This document shows, piece after piece, positions 45,275 through 54,219 of a DNA stretch of 64,000 nt; position 1 is the first letter of the stretch, and every line of letters starts with the position of its first letter. Source of the DNA: an uncultured Pseudomonadota bacterium (GTDB lineage: Bacteria; Myxococcota_A; UBA796; SXON01); the NCBI GenBank assembly GCA_903875225.1, contig CAIQVJ010000094.1:1-64000 (forward strand), in the 5' to 3' direction. The notes below the pieces were generated by a model. That model searched no databases, had not been told where the DNA came from, and saw nothing but the letters and a program-made list of their open reading frames with translations. The position numbers were made by a program, and so were the translations under genes.

Positions 45275-47161
45275 ATGGCTCAACTCCCCTCGCCCTCCCC
45301 CGCAAGCCCGTTCACCCGCGTACTCGCCGTGGGGATCGGGGCTGTCGCCGTCGCGGCGATGTTCATGGTGCCGGCGCGTGGGCCCGTGCCCTACGCTACC
45401 CCGAGCGACGCGCCGCGGGCCGAGGCGGCGCCCAGGGCAACCTCCACCCCCGCAGGAACGGGAGGCTGGGTCGTAGACCTGGTGGACGGAGCCACGCCCG
45501 AACAGGTTGCCCACGCCGAGAAGGCGCTCATGGGGGCGAAGCTGACGCTCGCGGCACCCGGCGCCCAGGACGCCGGCTTGTATGTGACGTCCCTCGAGGA
45601 GCTCCAGGCGCAGTACGAGGCGATGCAGCAAAGCCCGGAGTACCTGGCCCGACTGGCCCAGCGGAGCCTGCCCGGGGACCAGGACCTGACCTTCGAGGCC
45701 TTCTGCGGTCAGCTCGCGCGCGACATGGACCCCGACATCGAGGCGATCGAGCCCGAGCAGATCTTCACCGCAGACGCCCTGCCGGCTGGTCCCGTCTCGC
45801 TGCTCGGGTACCCCAACGACCCGGGGGCTTCCGGTCAGTGGAACCTCGCCCGCATCGGGGCCCCCACGGGCTGGCGCGCAGGCGGCGGCAAGGGTGTGAT
45901 CGTGGCGGTGATCGACACCGGCGTGACCCCCTCCGACGAGCTCTTGAACGTGCTCCCGGGCAGGAGCTTCGTGCCGGGCACAGAGAGCTCGGCGGACGAC
46001 CACGGGCACGGCACCCACGTAGCGGGCACCATCGCGCAGGCGACGAACAACGGCCTCGGCGTGGCCGGCATCGCGCCCAACGCCACGATCCTGCCGCTCA
46101 AGGTGCTCTCCGCCAACGGATCGGGGCAGACCTCCTGGATCGCCGCTGCGATCGACGACGCTGCGGACGAAGGCGCGCAGGTGATCAACCTCTCCCTCGG
46201 CGGTGGACACAGCGACGTACTGGTGAAGGCCGTGGAGCGGGCACGCAACCGGGGCGTGATCGTGGTCGCGGCAGCGGGGAACACCGGCGGCGAGGGGCTC
46301 GGCTCCCCGGCAGACGCGGAGCACGCGATCGCGGTGAGCGCGATCGGCCCGGACGACACCCTCACGCCCTACTCCACCTGGGGCGAAGGCGTCGAGATCG
46401 CGGCCCCTGGCGGTGACAAGCGCGTGCCGGGCGGCGGCATCACCCAGGCGACGATGAAGAACGGGACGCTGGCCCTGGAGGAGTACCAGGGCACCTCGAT
46501 GGCGAGCCCGCACGTGGCAGGCGCGATGGCGGTGATGCTCGGCATGGGCGCCACTCCGGAGGAGGCCGAGCGGCGCGTGCTGGAGAGCGCAGACAGCGCC
46601 GACGACCCGCTCAGGTTCGGCGCCGGCCGGCTCAACCTGGCGGCGGCGGTCCGCTCGTTCGCCTTCGCCAAGCAGGGCCTGCTCTTCGGCGTCGGGGCGG
46701 CGATGGCGCTCGCGGTCTCCATGCTCGCGCGGCTGCGCGGCTGGACGCGGATCGCGACCATCGGCACCGCGGCGATCGCGGCGGGTGGGCTGTTCTTCTG
46801 GCCCGTGCTGCCGCTCCCGCCCTCCTCGCTCGGCACGCTGCTCTCGCGCCCGTTCCAGGAGTGGCCGACCTTCACGCTGTTCAACGTGCGGCTGGTGGGC
46901 TTCCCGCTTTGGCAGTCTGCGATCGTGCCCGCCTTCGCCGTGCTGTTCCTCTCGCCTTCCCGTCACATCGGGCCGCTCGCCGTGGGCCTCGCGCTGGGCG
47001 TGGGCACCTACCTGCTCTACGGCGCGGCGACGGCGGACATCCCGCTATGGCTGCCGATGGTGTGGGGCCGCACCTGGCTCACCGTGAACGGCACGATCGC
47101 GCTGCTCGCGGGGCTGGCGGGCTCCGGGATGCTGAACATGCGGCAGCGGGCGGCCGCGTGA
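45275..47161 (+). CDS. Subtilisin-like serine peptidase (S8) with C-terminal membrane segments
   Basis: 628 residues: signal/anchor (~10-26), prodomain to about residue 180, then the catalytic domain with VIVAVIDTGVTP (Asp, ~210), DHGHGTHVAGTIAQA (His, ~245) and GTSMASPHVAGAMAV (Ser, ~408). The oxyanion Asn is in AAAGNTGGEG. After the domain come four hydrophobic helices (~465-625), so the enzyme is probably membrane-bound with the active site outside. GTGAGG lies before the ATG. Confidence 0.9.
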   Translation: MAQLPSPSPASPFTRVLAVGIGAVAVAAMFMVPARGPVPYATPSDAPRAEAAPRATSTPAGTGGWVVDLVDGATPEQVAHAEKALMGAKLTLAAPGAQDAGLYVTSLEELQAQYEAMQQSPEYLARLAQRSLPGDQDLTFEAFCGQLARDMDPDIEAIEPEQIFTADALPAGPVSLLGYPNDPGASGQWNLARIGAPTGWRAGGGKGVIVAVIDTGVTPSDELLNVLPGRSFVPGTESSADDHGHGTHVAGTIAQATNNGLGVAGIAPNATILPLKVLSANGSGQTSWIAAAIDDAADEGAQVINLSLGGGHSDVLVKAVERARNRGVIVVAAAGNTGGEGLGSPADAEHAIAVSAIGPDDTLTPYSTWGEGVEIAAPGGDKRVPGGGITQATMKNGTLALEEYQGTSMASPHVAGAMAVMLGMGATPEEAERRVLESADSADDPLRFGAGRLNLAAAVRSFAFAKQGLLFGVGAAMALAVSMLARLRGWTRIATIGTAAIAAGGLFFWPVLPLPPSSLGTLLSRPFQEWPTFTLFNVRLVGFPLWQSAIVPAFAVLFLSPSRHIGPLAVGLALGVGTYLLYGAATADIPLWLPMVWGRTWLTVNGTIALLAGLAGSGMLNMRQRAAA

Positions 47162-47367
47162 CCGTGCGCGGCCGTCTGGAGCGGCGCGATCTGGAGGGCG
47201 GGACCTGGGTGCTGGTGACAGACAAGCAGCAGTACACGCTGATTGGCAGGGTCCCCGCGGGGCTGAACGGGCAGACCGTCGAGGTGGACGGCGAGGTGGA
47301 GCAGGGCTTCGGGATCTTCATGCAGGGCCCCCAACTGAAGGTGTCGGCGCTGCGGGCGGTGGGCTGA
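47158..47367 (+). CDS. Small OB-fold-like hypothetical protein
   Basis: 69 residues from a GTG overlapping the subtilase stop (GTGA). Five short strands are implied: VRGRLERRDLEGGTWVLVTD, QQYTLIGRVP, QTVEVDGEVEQGF and LKVSALRAV. This fits a small OB-like barrel. No family could be named. A hairpin, CCAGCG-15 nt-CGCTGG, begins right after its stop (47368-47394) but lacks a T tract. Confidence 0.6.
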   Translation: MTVRGRLERRDLEGGTWVLVTDKQQYTLIGRVPAGLNGQTVEVDGEVEQGFGIFMQGPQLKVSALRAVG

Positions 47368-47555
47368 CCAGCGGATTTGAAATTTGAACGCTGGGCGAGG
47401 GCTTTGTCCGACTTCTGGCTCCCGGTCACCGCCGGCGCGTTCCCGGACGATGGCAAGGATGCTCGCAGGCCCCCCGCAGTGCCCGAAGGTTCAGAGGGGC
47501 GGCGAACAGGCATGCGTAGGGTAGACCTGATGGGCCGGGACACCAAAGGGCGGTC

Positions 47556-48353
47556 CTACCGAACCCCCGCAGCCGAGATCTGCTTCGCAAGCTCGGTCTC
47601 GGTCGCGGTCCAGTGCGCGGGGACGCCATCTCCGTCTGCGTCGAGCCAGGCCTCCACGAGGAAGTGCGATTGGCCGTCCGCGCCGGTGCTGACAGTCACC
47701 CCGAACGTCGCGGCCACATCGCCGTCTGGCCGCCACATGAGCGCGTCAAAGCCGGGGTTGCCGACCCAGTCGACGGCGCTGGCATCCAGGGCGCTGAGCA
47801 GGCGTGGGGCGAACTCCGCCGGCACGTAGGTGTTGAACGCCGCGTAGTAGGCGATCTCGGCGATGCGGAGCCCGTCCACGTTCGACCCCGTTGAGGCGCG
47901 CTCGACGACCGCGCCCCAGTCCTGTTTGATGGAAGATCGCCAGGCAGGGTCGGTGGTGTCCACGCGGCTGAGCACCTGGAGGTTGGAGACGCCGACCGGG
48001 CCGAAGCTGACGTGGTCGGCATCGGTCTGGTAGAATTGGAAGGTCATCGCTTCCGAGCGTGGCCCCAACGGCCACTGGACCGTGCACGTGACGGCGCCGT
48101 CCTTCGCGACCGCCGGCTTCTCACAGTGGAGCGTCTTGCGGGCGCTGGCGTCCTTGCTCAGGCTGTCCGGCACCTCGAGCGTGAGCGAAAGAGGATCAGC
48201 AGCGACGGTGAGCAGCAGGTACTTCTCGGCGTGGAGGTAGGCGCCGGGTGCGAGGGCGGTGGAGACAGTTGCGACCGGCGGGGCTGCCGTGGCGAGACCC
48301 GTGCAGGCGAGGAGCAGGACGCTTGCGGCTTGCGGGTGTCGCAGGGATGACAT
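47556..48353 (-). CDS. Secreted hypothetical protein
   Basis: 265 residues from the ATG at 48353. A signal peptide with lipobox-like LLLACTG (~13-19) precedes Ala-Thr-rich mature sequence, so it may be a lipoprotein. DADGDGVPAHW near the C-terminus looks like a calcium-binding loop of the type found in thrombospondin-like and MopE repeats. No enzyme motif is present. Role unknown. Confidence 0.65.
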   Translation of the reverse strand: MSSLRHPQAASVLLLACTGLATAAPPVATVSTALAPGAYLHAEKYLLLTVAADPLSLTLEVPDSLSKDASARKTLHCEKPAVAKDGAVTCTVQWPLGPRSEAMTFQFYQTDADHVSFGPVGVSNLQVLSRVDTTDPAWRSSIKQDWGAVVERASTGSNVDGLRIAEIAYYAAFNTYVPAEFAPRLLSALDASAVDWVGNPGFDALMWRPDGDVAATFGVTVSTGADGQSHFLVEAWLDADGDGVPAHWTATETELAKQISAAGVR

Positions 48354-48390
48354 GGCGCGAAGTAGCACGGGCGAACGGGTGGGGCATGCG

Positions 48391-49848
48391 TCAACCGGGA
48401 GAGCCCGCGTCGAGCGGAGGCGCCCCGCCCTGGCCCGGGCTCAGGTGGCCCGCCCGCTGCGCGACCCACCGGGTCACGACTTCGATGTGCGCCGTCTGCG
48501 GAAACAAATCCACAGCCAACCGGTCCGTGCACACCCAACCCGCGGCGCGGAGCAGCTTGCCGTCCCGCAGGAGCGAGGTCGGCTTGCACGCGACGTAGAC
48601 GAGCACCCGCGCGTCCGGCTGCCCGGGCGTCCCGGCAGACGCTGCGAGCCCCGCGATCACCTTGAGGGCATCGGGGTGCAGGCCGCCCCGCGGGGGGTCG
48701 ACGATCACCGCGTCGGGCGTCACCAGGGTCCCGACCAGCTTCTCGACCGGCCCGGCGACGAAGGTCGCGTTGACGATGCCGTTGAACTCGGCGTTCGCGC
48801 GCGCGTCCACCACCGCCGGCTCGACCGACTCGATCCCGATCACCCTCTCGAAGCGATCCGCGTTGGCCAGGCCCAACAACCCGGCACCACAATACAAATC
48901 CCAGAGCACCGATCCACCAACCCCGAGATACCGCCGGACGACGTCGACCAGCAGCTCAGCGCCCGCGACGTTCACCTGGAAGAACGCCGTGGGTGAAAGT
49001 TGGAAGCGGATACCCCCAAGTGACGCCGCGATCGACAGCCCCCGCCCCGACTCGACCAACACCTCGCGCAGGTCGCCCGTAGCGGCATCGCCCGACGTCT
49101 GGTTCTCGAACCACCCAACGCAGGTGGCGCCCCAGCCCGGCGCGTGCTCTCGCAGCCATGCAGCCTGCTCTTCGGTACCCGGCGCCGTGTAGAGCGCCAC
49201 GAGCACGTCGTGGTCCAGCCCTTCGCGCAGGATCAGGTTGCGGAGGAACCCGGTGTGCTCGTTGCAGTCCCAGAACTCGAGGTCCGAGGCGTAGACATCC
49301 GCGCGCACCCGGGCATACACGGCGTTGATCGCCGGGGAGGCCAGCGCACAGTCCGGCGTGTCCACGATCCGGTCAAAGCGCCCCGGGGCGTGGAAACCGA
49401 GCCAGCGGCCGACCCGTTTGATCTCGGTGTTGAGCTCGTGGGCAAGCAGATAGCGGGCCGTCCCGAACGTGAGCTCGATCTTGTTCCGGTACCCGTAGGG
49501 CTCGCCTGCGCTGACGACCCCGTGGTCCTCGCCCCCGAGCTCGCCGAGCAGACGGGCCAGCATCCGGCCCTTCTCGTCGCGCTGCCGCTGGGCGGGCATC
49601 TCCTGCCACTGGCACCCACCGCACACGCCGAACACCCCGCAGGGGGGCGGCACGGCGTCCTCCGAGGGTTTGACCAGGGCGAGTCGCGTCCCGTCGTAGT
49701 TTCGACCCACGGCGAGGATCAGGGCCCCTGCCGGCGCCCCGCGGATGGACCACCGGGTGCCGTTCGCGTCCAGGCCCTGCCCCCCTCCACGCGCGTCGAA
49801 CCCGTCGATCAGGACCTCGCGGGGGGGGCGGTGCTTGTGGTGTTTCAA
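48391..49848 (-). CDS. 23S rRNA/tRNA uridine-C5 methyltransferase, RlmD/TrmA family
   Basis: 485 residues from a TTG at 49848, which overlaps the upstream amidase stop (TTGA). CGVFGVCGGCQWQ (~60-72) is the iron-sulfur-cluster Cys set of RlmD/RumA-type enzymes. The SAM domain has VLWDLYCGAGLLGLA (~335-349) and VIVDPPRGGL. The catalytic Cys is in YVACKPTSLLRD (~435-446), and DLFPQTAHIEVV closes the protein. It methylates uridine C5 in ribosomal or transfer RNA. RlmD versus RlmC/TrmA cannot be settled from motifs alone. Confidence 0.88.
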   Translation of the reverse strand: MKHHKHRPPREVLIDGFDARGGGQGLDANGTRWSIRGAPAGALILAVGRNYDGTRLALVKPSEDAVPPPCGVFGVCGGCQWQEMPAQRQRDEKGRMLARLLGELGGEDHGVVSAGEPYGYRNKIELTFGTARYLLAHELNTEIKRVGRWLGFHAPGRFDRIVDTPDCALASPAINAVYARVRADVYASDLEFWDCNEHTGFLRNLILREGLDHDVLVALYTAPGTEEQAAWLREHAPGWGATCVGWFENQTSGDAATGDLREVLVESGRGLSIAASLGGIRFQLSPTAFFQVNVAGAELLVDVVRRYLGVGGSVLWDLYCGAGLLGLANADRFERVIGIESVEPAVVDARANAEFNGIVNATFVAGPVEKLVGTLVTPDAVIVDPPRGGLHPDALKVIAGLAASAGTPGQPDARVLVYVACKPTSLLRDGKLLRAAGWVCTDRLAVDLFPQTAHIEVVTRWVAQRAGHLSPGQGGAPPLDAGSPG

Positions 49849-50618
49849 GCGGTCCGCCGATCCTTCAGCACCGGGAAGCGCACCCGGGCGTCGGCGACCA
49901 CAGCGGGGTCCACCTGCGCCACGAGCACGGCCTCGCTCTCGGCCGCGGAGACCAGCCGTTCGCCCCACGGCGAGATCAACGCAGAGTCGCCGGTGTAGTG
50001 CATCCCGTCGCCGTCGCCCACGCGGTTCACGCCCGCGACGTAGGCCTGGTTCTCGATCGCACGAGCCAGGAGTAGCGCCTGCCAGTGCGCCCGGCGACGT
50101 TCGGGCCAGTTGGCGATCACGACGTAGAGGTCGGTCTGGTCCACGGTCTGGCGGAAGATCTCTGGGAACCGGAGGTCGTAGCAGATGAACGGCGTGATCC
50201 GGACCCCGTCCACGCGCCAGCTCTCCAGCGTGTCCCCGGCGACGTAGTGCTTGTGCTCCTCGGCAAAGGAGAACGGGTGGAGCTTGGTATAGCGCTGAAC
50301 GTCGCCCGCCGGGCTCACGAGCACCGCCCGGTTCTGCGCCCCCCGGGTCGACTGCTCAGGCACACCGCCGAGGATCCACACGTCCATCCCCGCGGCGGTC
50401 TCCTGCATCCACGTCTCCGTCGGCCCGCCCTCCGGCTCGCACATCCCCGACTCCGGCGAGGCCGCGCGCATCGAGAAGCCGCAGGGGAACATCTCCGGCA
50501 GGACCACCAGGCGGGCCCCGGAGGAGGCGGCTTCACGAACCCGGCGCTCGGCGCGGCGGTGGTTCTCCGCGCGGTCTTCCCAGGCCAGATCGAGTTGTAC
50601 GAGCGCGAGGTTGAGCAT
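49845..50618 (-). CDS. Carbon-nitrogen hydrolase (omega-amidase/nitrilase family)
   Basis: 257 residues with the Glu-Lys-Cys triad: VVLPEMFPCGFSM (Glu, ~43), YTKLHPFSFAEEHKHY (Lys, ~112) and FICYDLRFPEIFR (Cys, ~144). The 'HPFSFAEEH' loop and the 'CYDLRFPE' form match the YafV/omega-amidase group, which hydrolyses 2-oxoglutaramate-like amides. Last codons overlap the start of the RNA methyltransferase, so the two are one transcript. Confidence 0.87.
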   Translation of the reverse strand: MLNLALVQLDLAWEDRAENHRRAERRVREAASSGARLVVLPEMFPCGFSMRAASPESGMCEPEGGPTETWMQETAAGMDVWILGGVPEQSTRGAQNRAVLVSPAGDVQRYTKLHPFSFAEEHKHYVAGDTLESWRVDGVRITPFICYDLRFPEIFRQTVDQTDLYVVIANWPERRRAHWQALLLARAIENQAYVAGVNRVGDGDGMHYTGDSALISPWGERLVSAAESEAVLVAQVDPAVVADARVRFPVLKDRRTA

Positions 50619-50631
50619 GAGGCGGGGCTAA

Positions 50632-50661
50632 CCCCAGACGCGCGGGTACGCGCGTCTGGGG
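50632..50661. promoter_or_regulatory. Perfect 13-bp inverted repeat in a divergent promoter region
   Basis: CCCCAGACGCGCG-GGTA-CGCGCGTCTGGGG is a perfect 13-bp stem with a 4-base loop. It lies 14 bp upstream of the amidase start and 87 bp upstream of lptB on the other side. No T tract follows, so a terminator is unlikely. An operator or an RNA hairpin in the amidase leader is more likely. Confidence 0.6.
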
Positions 50662-50747
50662 CCCCGTGGACGACGGATCGGGAACCGCGGTCGCCACTCG
50701 CCAACTCCCGGCGCGGCCCGCCTCTCGCGGCGATACAAAGCGGTTCC

Positions 50748-51449
50748 ATGCTGAGCGCGCGCCACCTTAGAAAGAGCTACCACGGGCGCGTCGTCGTCGA
50801 CGACGTCTCGGTCGACGTGGCGGCCGGGCAGATCGTGGGCCTGCTCGGGCCCAACGGTGCGGGCAAGACGACCACCTTCCGCATGCTCACCGGCGTCGAG
50901 CGCGCGGACCGCGGCGAGGTGCTCCTCGATTCCCGCAGCCTGACAGGGCTCTCGCTCGCCGAACGCGCGCGCCTGGGCCTCGGCTATCTCCCCCAGGAAG
51001 AGACCCTGCTCACCGACCTCTCGGTGTACGACAACGTGGCCATCGCCGTCGACATCTCACGGTCCGGCGCCGATCCCGAGGCGCTGCTCGACCAGGCCGG
51101 GATCGGCGGGCTGCGCAAGCGGTCTGTGGTGGGACTCTCCGGCGGCGAGCGCAGGAGGCTCGCTGTCGCGCGGATCCTCGCGATCCGACCGAAGGTGCTG
51201 CTGCTCGACGAGCCGTTCGCGGGGGTGGACCCGATCGCGGTCGCCGGCCTGCAGGCGCTGGTGCTCGGGATCGCGGCGTCGGGGGTCGGCGTCCTCATCA
51301 CGGACCATGCGGTTCGCGAGACGCTGGCCGTGTGCGCCCACGCCGTGTTGATCGACGCAGGCGTGGTCCACGTGCGCGGGACCCCTGCAGAGGTCGCCGC
51401 AGACCCGCACGCACGCGCCCGCTACCTGGGCCCCGACTTCACCCTGTAG
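50748..51449 (+). CDS. lptB: Lipopolysaccharide export ATP-binding protein LptB
   Basis: 233 residues. Walker A GPNGAGKTTTFRMLTG (~34-49), Q-loop YLPQEETLLTDLSV, signature LSGGERRRL (~132-140) and Walker B VLLLDEPFAGVDPIAV (~156-171). The 'PFAGVDPIAV' form is diagnostic for LptB, the ATPase that powers LPS transport from the inner to the outer membrane with LptF/G. No lptA/lptC or lptF/G gene is present in the window. The frame is open far upstream, but the ATG at 50748 is where the homology begins. Confidence 0.9.
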   Translation: MLSARHLRKSYHGRVVVDDVSVDVAAGQIVGLLGPNGAGKTTTFRMLTGVERADRGEVLLDSRSLTGLSLAERARLGLGYLPQEETLLTDLSVYDNVAIAVDISRSGADPEALLDQAGIGGLRKRSVVGLSGGERRRLAVARILAIRPKVLLLDEPFAGVDPIAVAGLQALVLGIAASGVGVLITDHAVRETLAVCAHAVLIDAGVVHVRGTPAEVAADPHARARYLGPDFTL

Positions 51450-51490
51450 GCACGGGGCCCCGGGGAGCGCGTACCCGCGCATGAAGGCGC

Positions 51491-51628
51491 GGACCATTGT
51501 CCCGGGGATGCGGCCATCCCCGCGGGTTTGAGCCGCGTGGCGGGCAATTGTCCGTGGGTCACCGCCATCCCCGCGGGTTTGAGCCGCGGGGCGGACAATT
51601 GTCCCGGGGATGCGCCCATCCCTGCGGG
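51491..51628. repeat. 51-bp tandem repeat array, left part (3 palindromes)
   Basis: Copies of GGACAATTGTCC (one mismatch in the first two) start at 51491, 51542 and 51593, exactly 51 bp apart. Between them lie GTGGGTCACCG or CGGGGATGCGC, the CCATCCCCGCGGG block and a CGCGG-GTTTGAG-CCGCG hairpin. The array lies between convergent genes and continues beyond two insertion sequences. Confidence 0.9.
51621..51628. repeat. 8-bp target-site duplication, left copy (CCTGCGGG)
   Basis: CCTGCGGG borders the IS66-family element on the left and recurs directly after its right end at 54096-54103. Removing the element plus one copy restores the 51-bp spacing of the array. Confidence 0.92.
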
Positions 51629-51699
51629 GTGACCCATCAGCGACACCATGCAGATTTCCGGCGCCCGGTGCGTGACGTTGCCGGCGGAGACTTCACGCC

Positions 51700-52017
51700 A
51701 TGGAACGACGCAAAATCCGCGACGCCGCCGACGCCCAGGAGTGCCTGGCCGCTGCGGCCACCGCCAGTCAACCGCCCACCGAATGGGCCCGTGCCAACGG
51801 GGTTGACGCCCGGTCGCTGAACTGCTGGCGTTTGGGGCCGCCGAAGCGGGCGCCGCGTGAGATCCAGCTGGTCGAACTGGTCCCCACGCCGACGCCTGCC
51901 CCGGTGACGCCTCCGAGCCGGTACCTGGTGCACGTGGGCGAGTTCAGTATCGAGGTGGACGCGTCGTTCGACCCCCAGATCCTCGGAACGTTGCTGCGGG
52001 TGGTCGCCGAGTGCTGA
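51700..52017 (+). CDS. tnpA: IS66 family TnpA-like accessory protein
   Basis: 105 residues. The N-terminal half reads as a helix-turn-helix of the IS66 TnpA kind (DAQECLAAAATASQPPTEWARANGVDARSLNCW), and the C-terminus is EFSIEVDASFDPQILGTLLRVV. TnpA is needed for transposition of IS66 elements, probably in DNA binding. Its stop overlaps the tnpB start by 7 bases. Confidence 0.85.
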   Translation: MERRKIRDAADAQECLAAAATASQPPTEWARANGVDARSLNCWRLGPPKRAPREIQLVELVPTPTPAPVTPPSRYLVHVGEFSIEVDASFDPQILGTLLRVVAEC

Positions 52018-52370
52018 TCCTTCCCCCTTCGGTCCGCGTGTTCATCGCCGTCGAGCCCGTGGACATGCGTGGGTCCTTCGATGCACTCGCGGGCGCGGTC
52101 CGTCGGCTGGGGATGGATCCGCTCGACGGCCATTTCTACGTGTTTCTGAGTCGGCGTCGCCAACTCGCCAAGCTGATCTACTTTGATCGCTCGGGCTGGT
52201 GCATCCTGCAAAAACGCCTGGAGCGCGGCTCGTTCCAACTCCCGTCGCCCGAGGCGCTCGCCGGACAGACCCGCGTGCAGATCGACGCGGCCACGCTCGC
52301 CGCGTTCCTCCAGGGCCTCGATCAGCGCGCGCCACGCCGAAAGTGGTACCAGCGAAAATTGACCCCGTAA
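52011..52370 (+). CDS. tnpB: IS66 family TnpB accessory protein
   Basis: 119 residues from a GTG. The IS66 Orf2 signature is clear: VEPVDMRGSFDALAGAV (~15-31), LDGHFYVFLSRRR, LIYFDRSGWCILQKRLERG (~62-80). It is essential with TnpA for transposition, with unknown biochemical role. It follows tnpA with overlap and precedes tnpC by 70 bp. Confidence 0.92.
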   Translation: MLILPPSVRVFIAVEPVDMRGSFDALAGAVRRLGMDPLDGHFYVFLSRRRQLAKLIYFDRSGWCILQKRLERGSFQLPSPEALAGQTRVQIDAATLAAFLQGLDQRAPRRKWYQRKLTP

Positions 52371-52440
52371 AATCTAGCCTCGAAATTGCACTCTTTGAGG
52401 CGGCCTGGACAGCAGGTCTTAGCTGTGTTTTCGTGGCCTC

Positions 52441-54018
52441 GTGACCCCGACCGAAGCCCGATTGTTTGCCGAGAACGCGCTCCTCCGCGCGGACAACGCG
52501 CGGCTTCTCAAGGCGGTCGAGGACCTCACAGCCCAGGTCACCGTGCTTGGCAACGGCATGGCCACCTCGAACACGCGGATCGCCGAGCTGCTCGCGATCG
52601 TCTCGCGGACCAAGAACCAGCGCAAGCCGGCGGTCGAAAAGCCACCGGCGCTGGCCATGCCCCTCCCGTCGCAAGCCGGACTCGACTCTCGACCGACTCC
52701 GCCCGTGATCCCCGAGAAGGTCAAGCCGGAACCGAAGACTGGCTACCGAACTGGGCGGAAGCCGCTGCCTGAGCACCTCCCCATCGAGAAAACCGAATCT
52801 CGCCCATGCGAGTGTGGCGACTGCGGGCACGACGGCCTGGACCTCGTGGACACCTTCATCGAGGAGAAGCTCCACGTCATCAAGCAGCACGTTCGGCGCC
52901 GAGTCGTCGTGCGGTACACGGTCCGGTGCCGCAAGTGCCTGATCCGCACGACCGGCGAAACGCTCCCAGCGCCCTACGCACGGTCGAAGGTGACATGCGA
53001 GTTCCTCGCCTGGTTGATCGTGCAGAAGTTCTACCTGCTCGTGCCCTTGGACAAGATCCGCAACGACCTTGAGCTCAAGGGGATCAAGCTGTCCATGGGT
53101 ACTCTCGTCGGGTTCATCGAGCGCGCTGCAGACGCGCTCTCCAAGGTCGACGGTCAGCAGTGGCGGGATCTGCTCGACGGCGGGCGCATCGCCTCGGACG
53201 GAACGGGCATCAACGTGCTGATCCGCGGCCTTCCAACGGCCTACAAGGGGTACCTCGAGGTCTACCGCTGGGGCGAGACGGTGGTCTTCCAGTACGAGGC
53301 CCAGAAGGACGCGGCCACCCTCACCAGCAAGCTGGGTGCCTTCAAGGGCGTGATGCTCACCGACGCAGAGCACCGGTTCAACGAGGTCTTCGCGAACGGG
53401 GATGTGCTGGAAGCCGGCTGCAATGCGCATGGGCGGCGAAGGTTTGAAGCCGCGGAGGCAGTGCAGCCGGTGCTCGCGGCCGAGGCTGGGCGTTTCGTCT
53501 CCGCCATGTTCCTGGCTGACGAAGCCGCAAAGACCGCCGGGTTGGTGGACGAGGCTCTTCGAACTTGGCGGCAGGAGAGAATTGCGCCGCTCTACGTGGA
53601 GTTGCGATCGTGGATGGACGCCGTCGAGCCCACGCTCCTCCCAACAGACGCGCTCGCCGAGACCATCCGCTACTACCGGAACCACTGGAAAGCGCTCACT
53701 CTGTGGCTCGACATCCCGGAACTGCCTCCCGACAACAGCGGTTCGGAGCGAGAATTTCAGACCGTCGCGAAGGCTCGACTGTCTTGGCTGTTCGCCGGAA
53801 GTACCGAGGGCGCGCATCGGGCCGCGATCCTGCTCGGCATCGTCGCGACCGCGCGGAATCACCGCATTGACGTGCAGGAGTACCTGACCTGGGTGTTCGA
53901 GCGGGTGGGCACCCACGCCCTCGAAGTTCGGGATGCGGTCCGCCGCCCTCACCCCGGCCGCCTTCAAGCGAGCGCATCCACAGCATCACCACCCGAAATG
54001 ACGGTGTGGGCTGGGTGA
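52441..54018 (+). CDS. tnpC: IS66 family DDE transposase TnpC
   Basis: 525 residues from a GTG. A leucine-zipper-like N-terminus (ENALLRADNARLLKAVEDL) is followed by a zinc-finger region, CECGDCGHDGL (~120-130). The DDE domain has SDGTGINVL (first Asp, ~253), VMLTDAEHRF (second Asp, ~307) and DNSGSEREFQ (catalytic Glu, ~437). ARNHRIDVQEYLTWV closes the fold. It cuts and joins the IS ends. No frameshift or stop is seen. Confidence 0.95.
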   Translation: MTPTEARLFAENALLRADNARLLKAVEDLTAQVTVLGNGMATSNTRIAELLAIVSRTKNQRKPAVEKPPALAMPLPSQAGLDSRPTPPVIPEKVKPEPKTGYRTGRKPLPEHLPIEKTESRPCECGDCGHDGLDLVDTFIEEKLHVIKQHVRRRVVVRYTVRCRKCLIRTTGETLPAPYARSKVTCEFLAWLIVQKFYLLVPLDKIRNDLELKGIKLSMGTLVGFIERAADALSKVDGQQWRDLLDGGRIASDGTGINVLIRGLPTAYKGYLEVYRWGETVVFQYEAQKDAATLTSKLGAFKGVMLTDAEHRFNEVFANGDVLEAGCNAHGRRRFEAAEAVQPVLAAEAGRFVSAMFLADEAAKTAGLVDEALRTWRQERIAPLYVELRSWMDAVEPTLLPTDALAETIRYYRNHWKALTLWLDIPELPPDNSGSEREFQTVAKARLSWLFAGSTEGAHRAAILLGIVATARNHRIDVQEYLTWVFERVGTHALEVRDAVRRPHPGRLQASASTASPPEMTVWAG

Positions 54019-54095
54019 TCGAGGGGATCAGGGACATCGGAGCGTAGGTAAACGGGCGCGGCGAGCCCGCCTACACGGTGTCGCTGATGGGTCAC

Positions 54096-54210
54096 CCTGC
54101 GGGTTTGAGCCGCGTGGCGGACAATTGTCCGTGGGTCACCGCCATCCCCGCGGGTTTGAGCCGCGTGGCGGACAATTGTCCCGGGGATGCGCCCATCCCC
54201 GCGGGTTTGA
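54096..54210. repeat. 51-bp repeat array, middle part, with right IS66 target duplication
   Basis: Begins with the second CCTGCGGG (54096-54103). GGACAATTGTCC occurs at 54119 and 54170. The stretch ends in GGGTTTGA, where the second insertion sequence starts. Subtracting 2475 bp (IS66 element plus duplication) from 51593-54119 leaves exactly 51 bp. Confidence 0.92.
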
Positions 54211-54219
54211 CTGCGCTGA

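Larger units (their letters stand above)
51629..54095 (+). mobile_element. IS66-family insertion sequence, complete, 2467 bp
   Basis: Bounded by a perfect 19-bp terminal inverted repeat, GTGACCCATCAGCGACACC (left 51629-51647, right 54077-54095), and by an 8-bp target duplication. It carries tnpA, tnpB and tnpC in the usual order and total length. 8-bp duplications are the known mark of IS66. All three genes appear intact, so it may still move. Confidence 0.95.

Noticed and set aside
45086..46966. 626-codon open frame on the minus strand
   Set aside because: Antisense to the subtilase; composition is the usual His/Arg-rich shadow.
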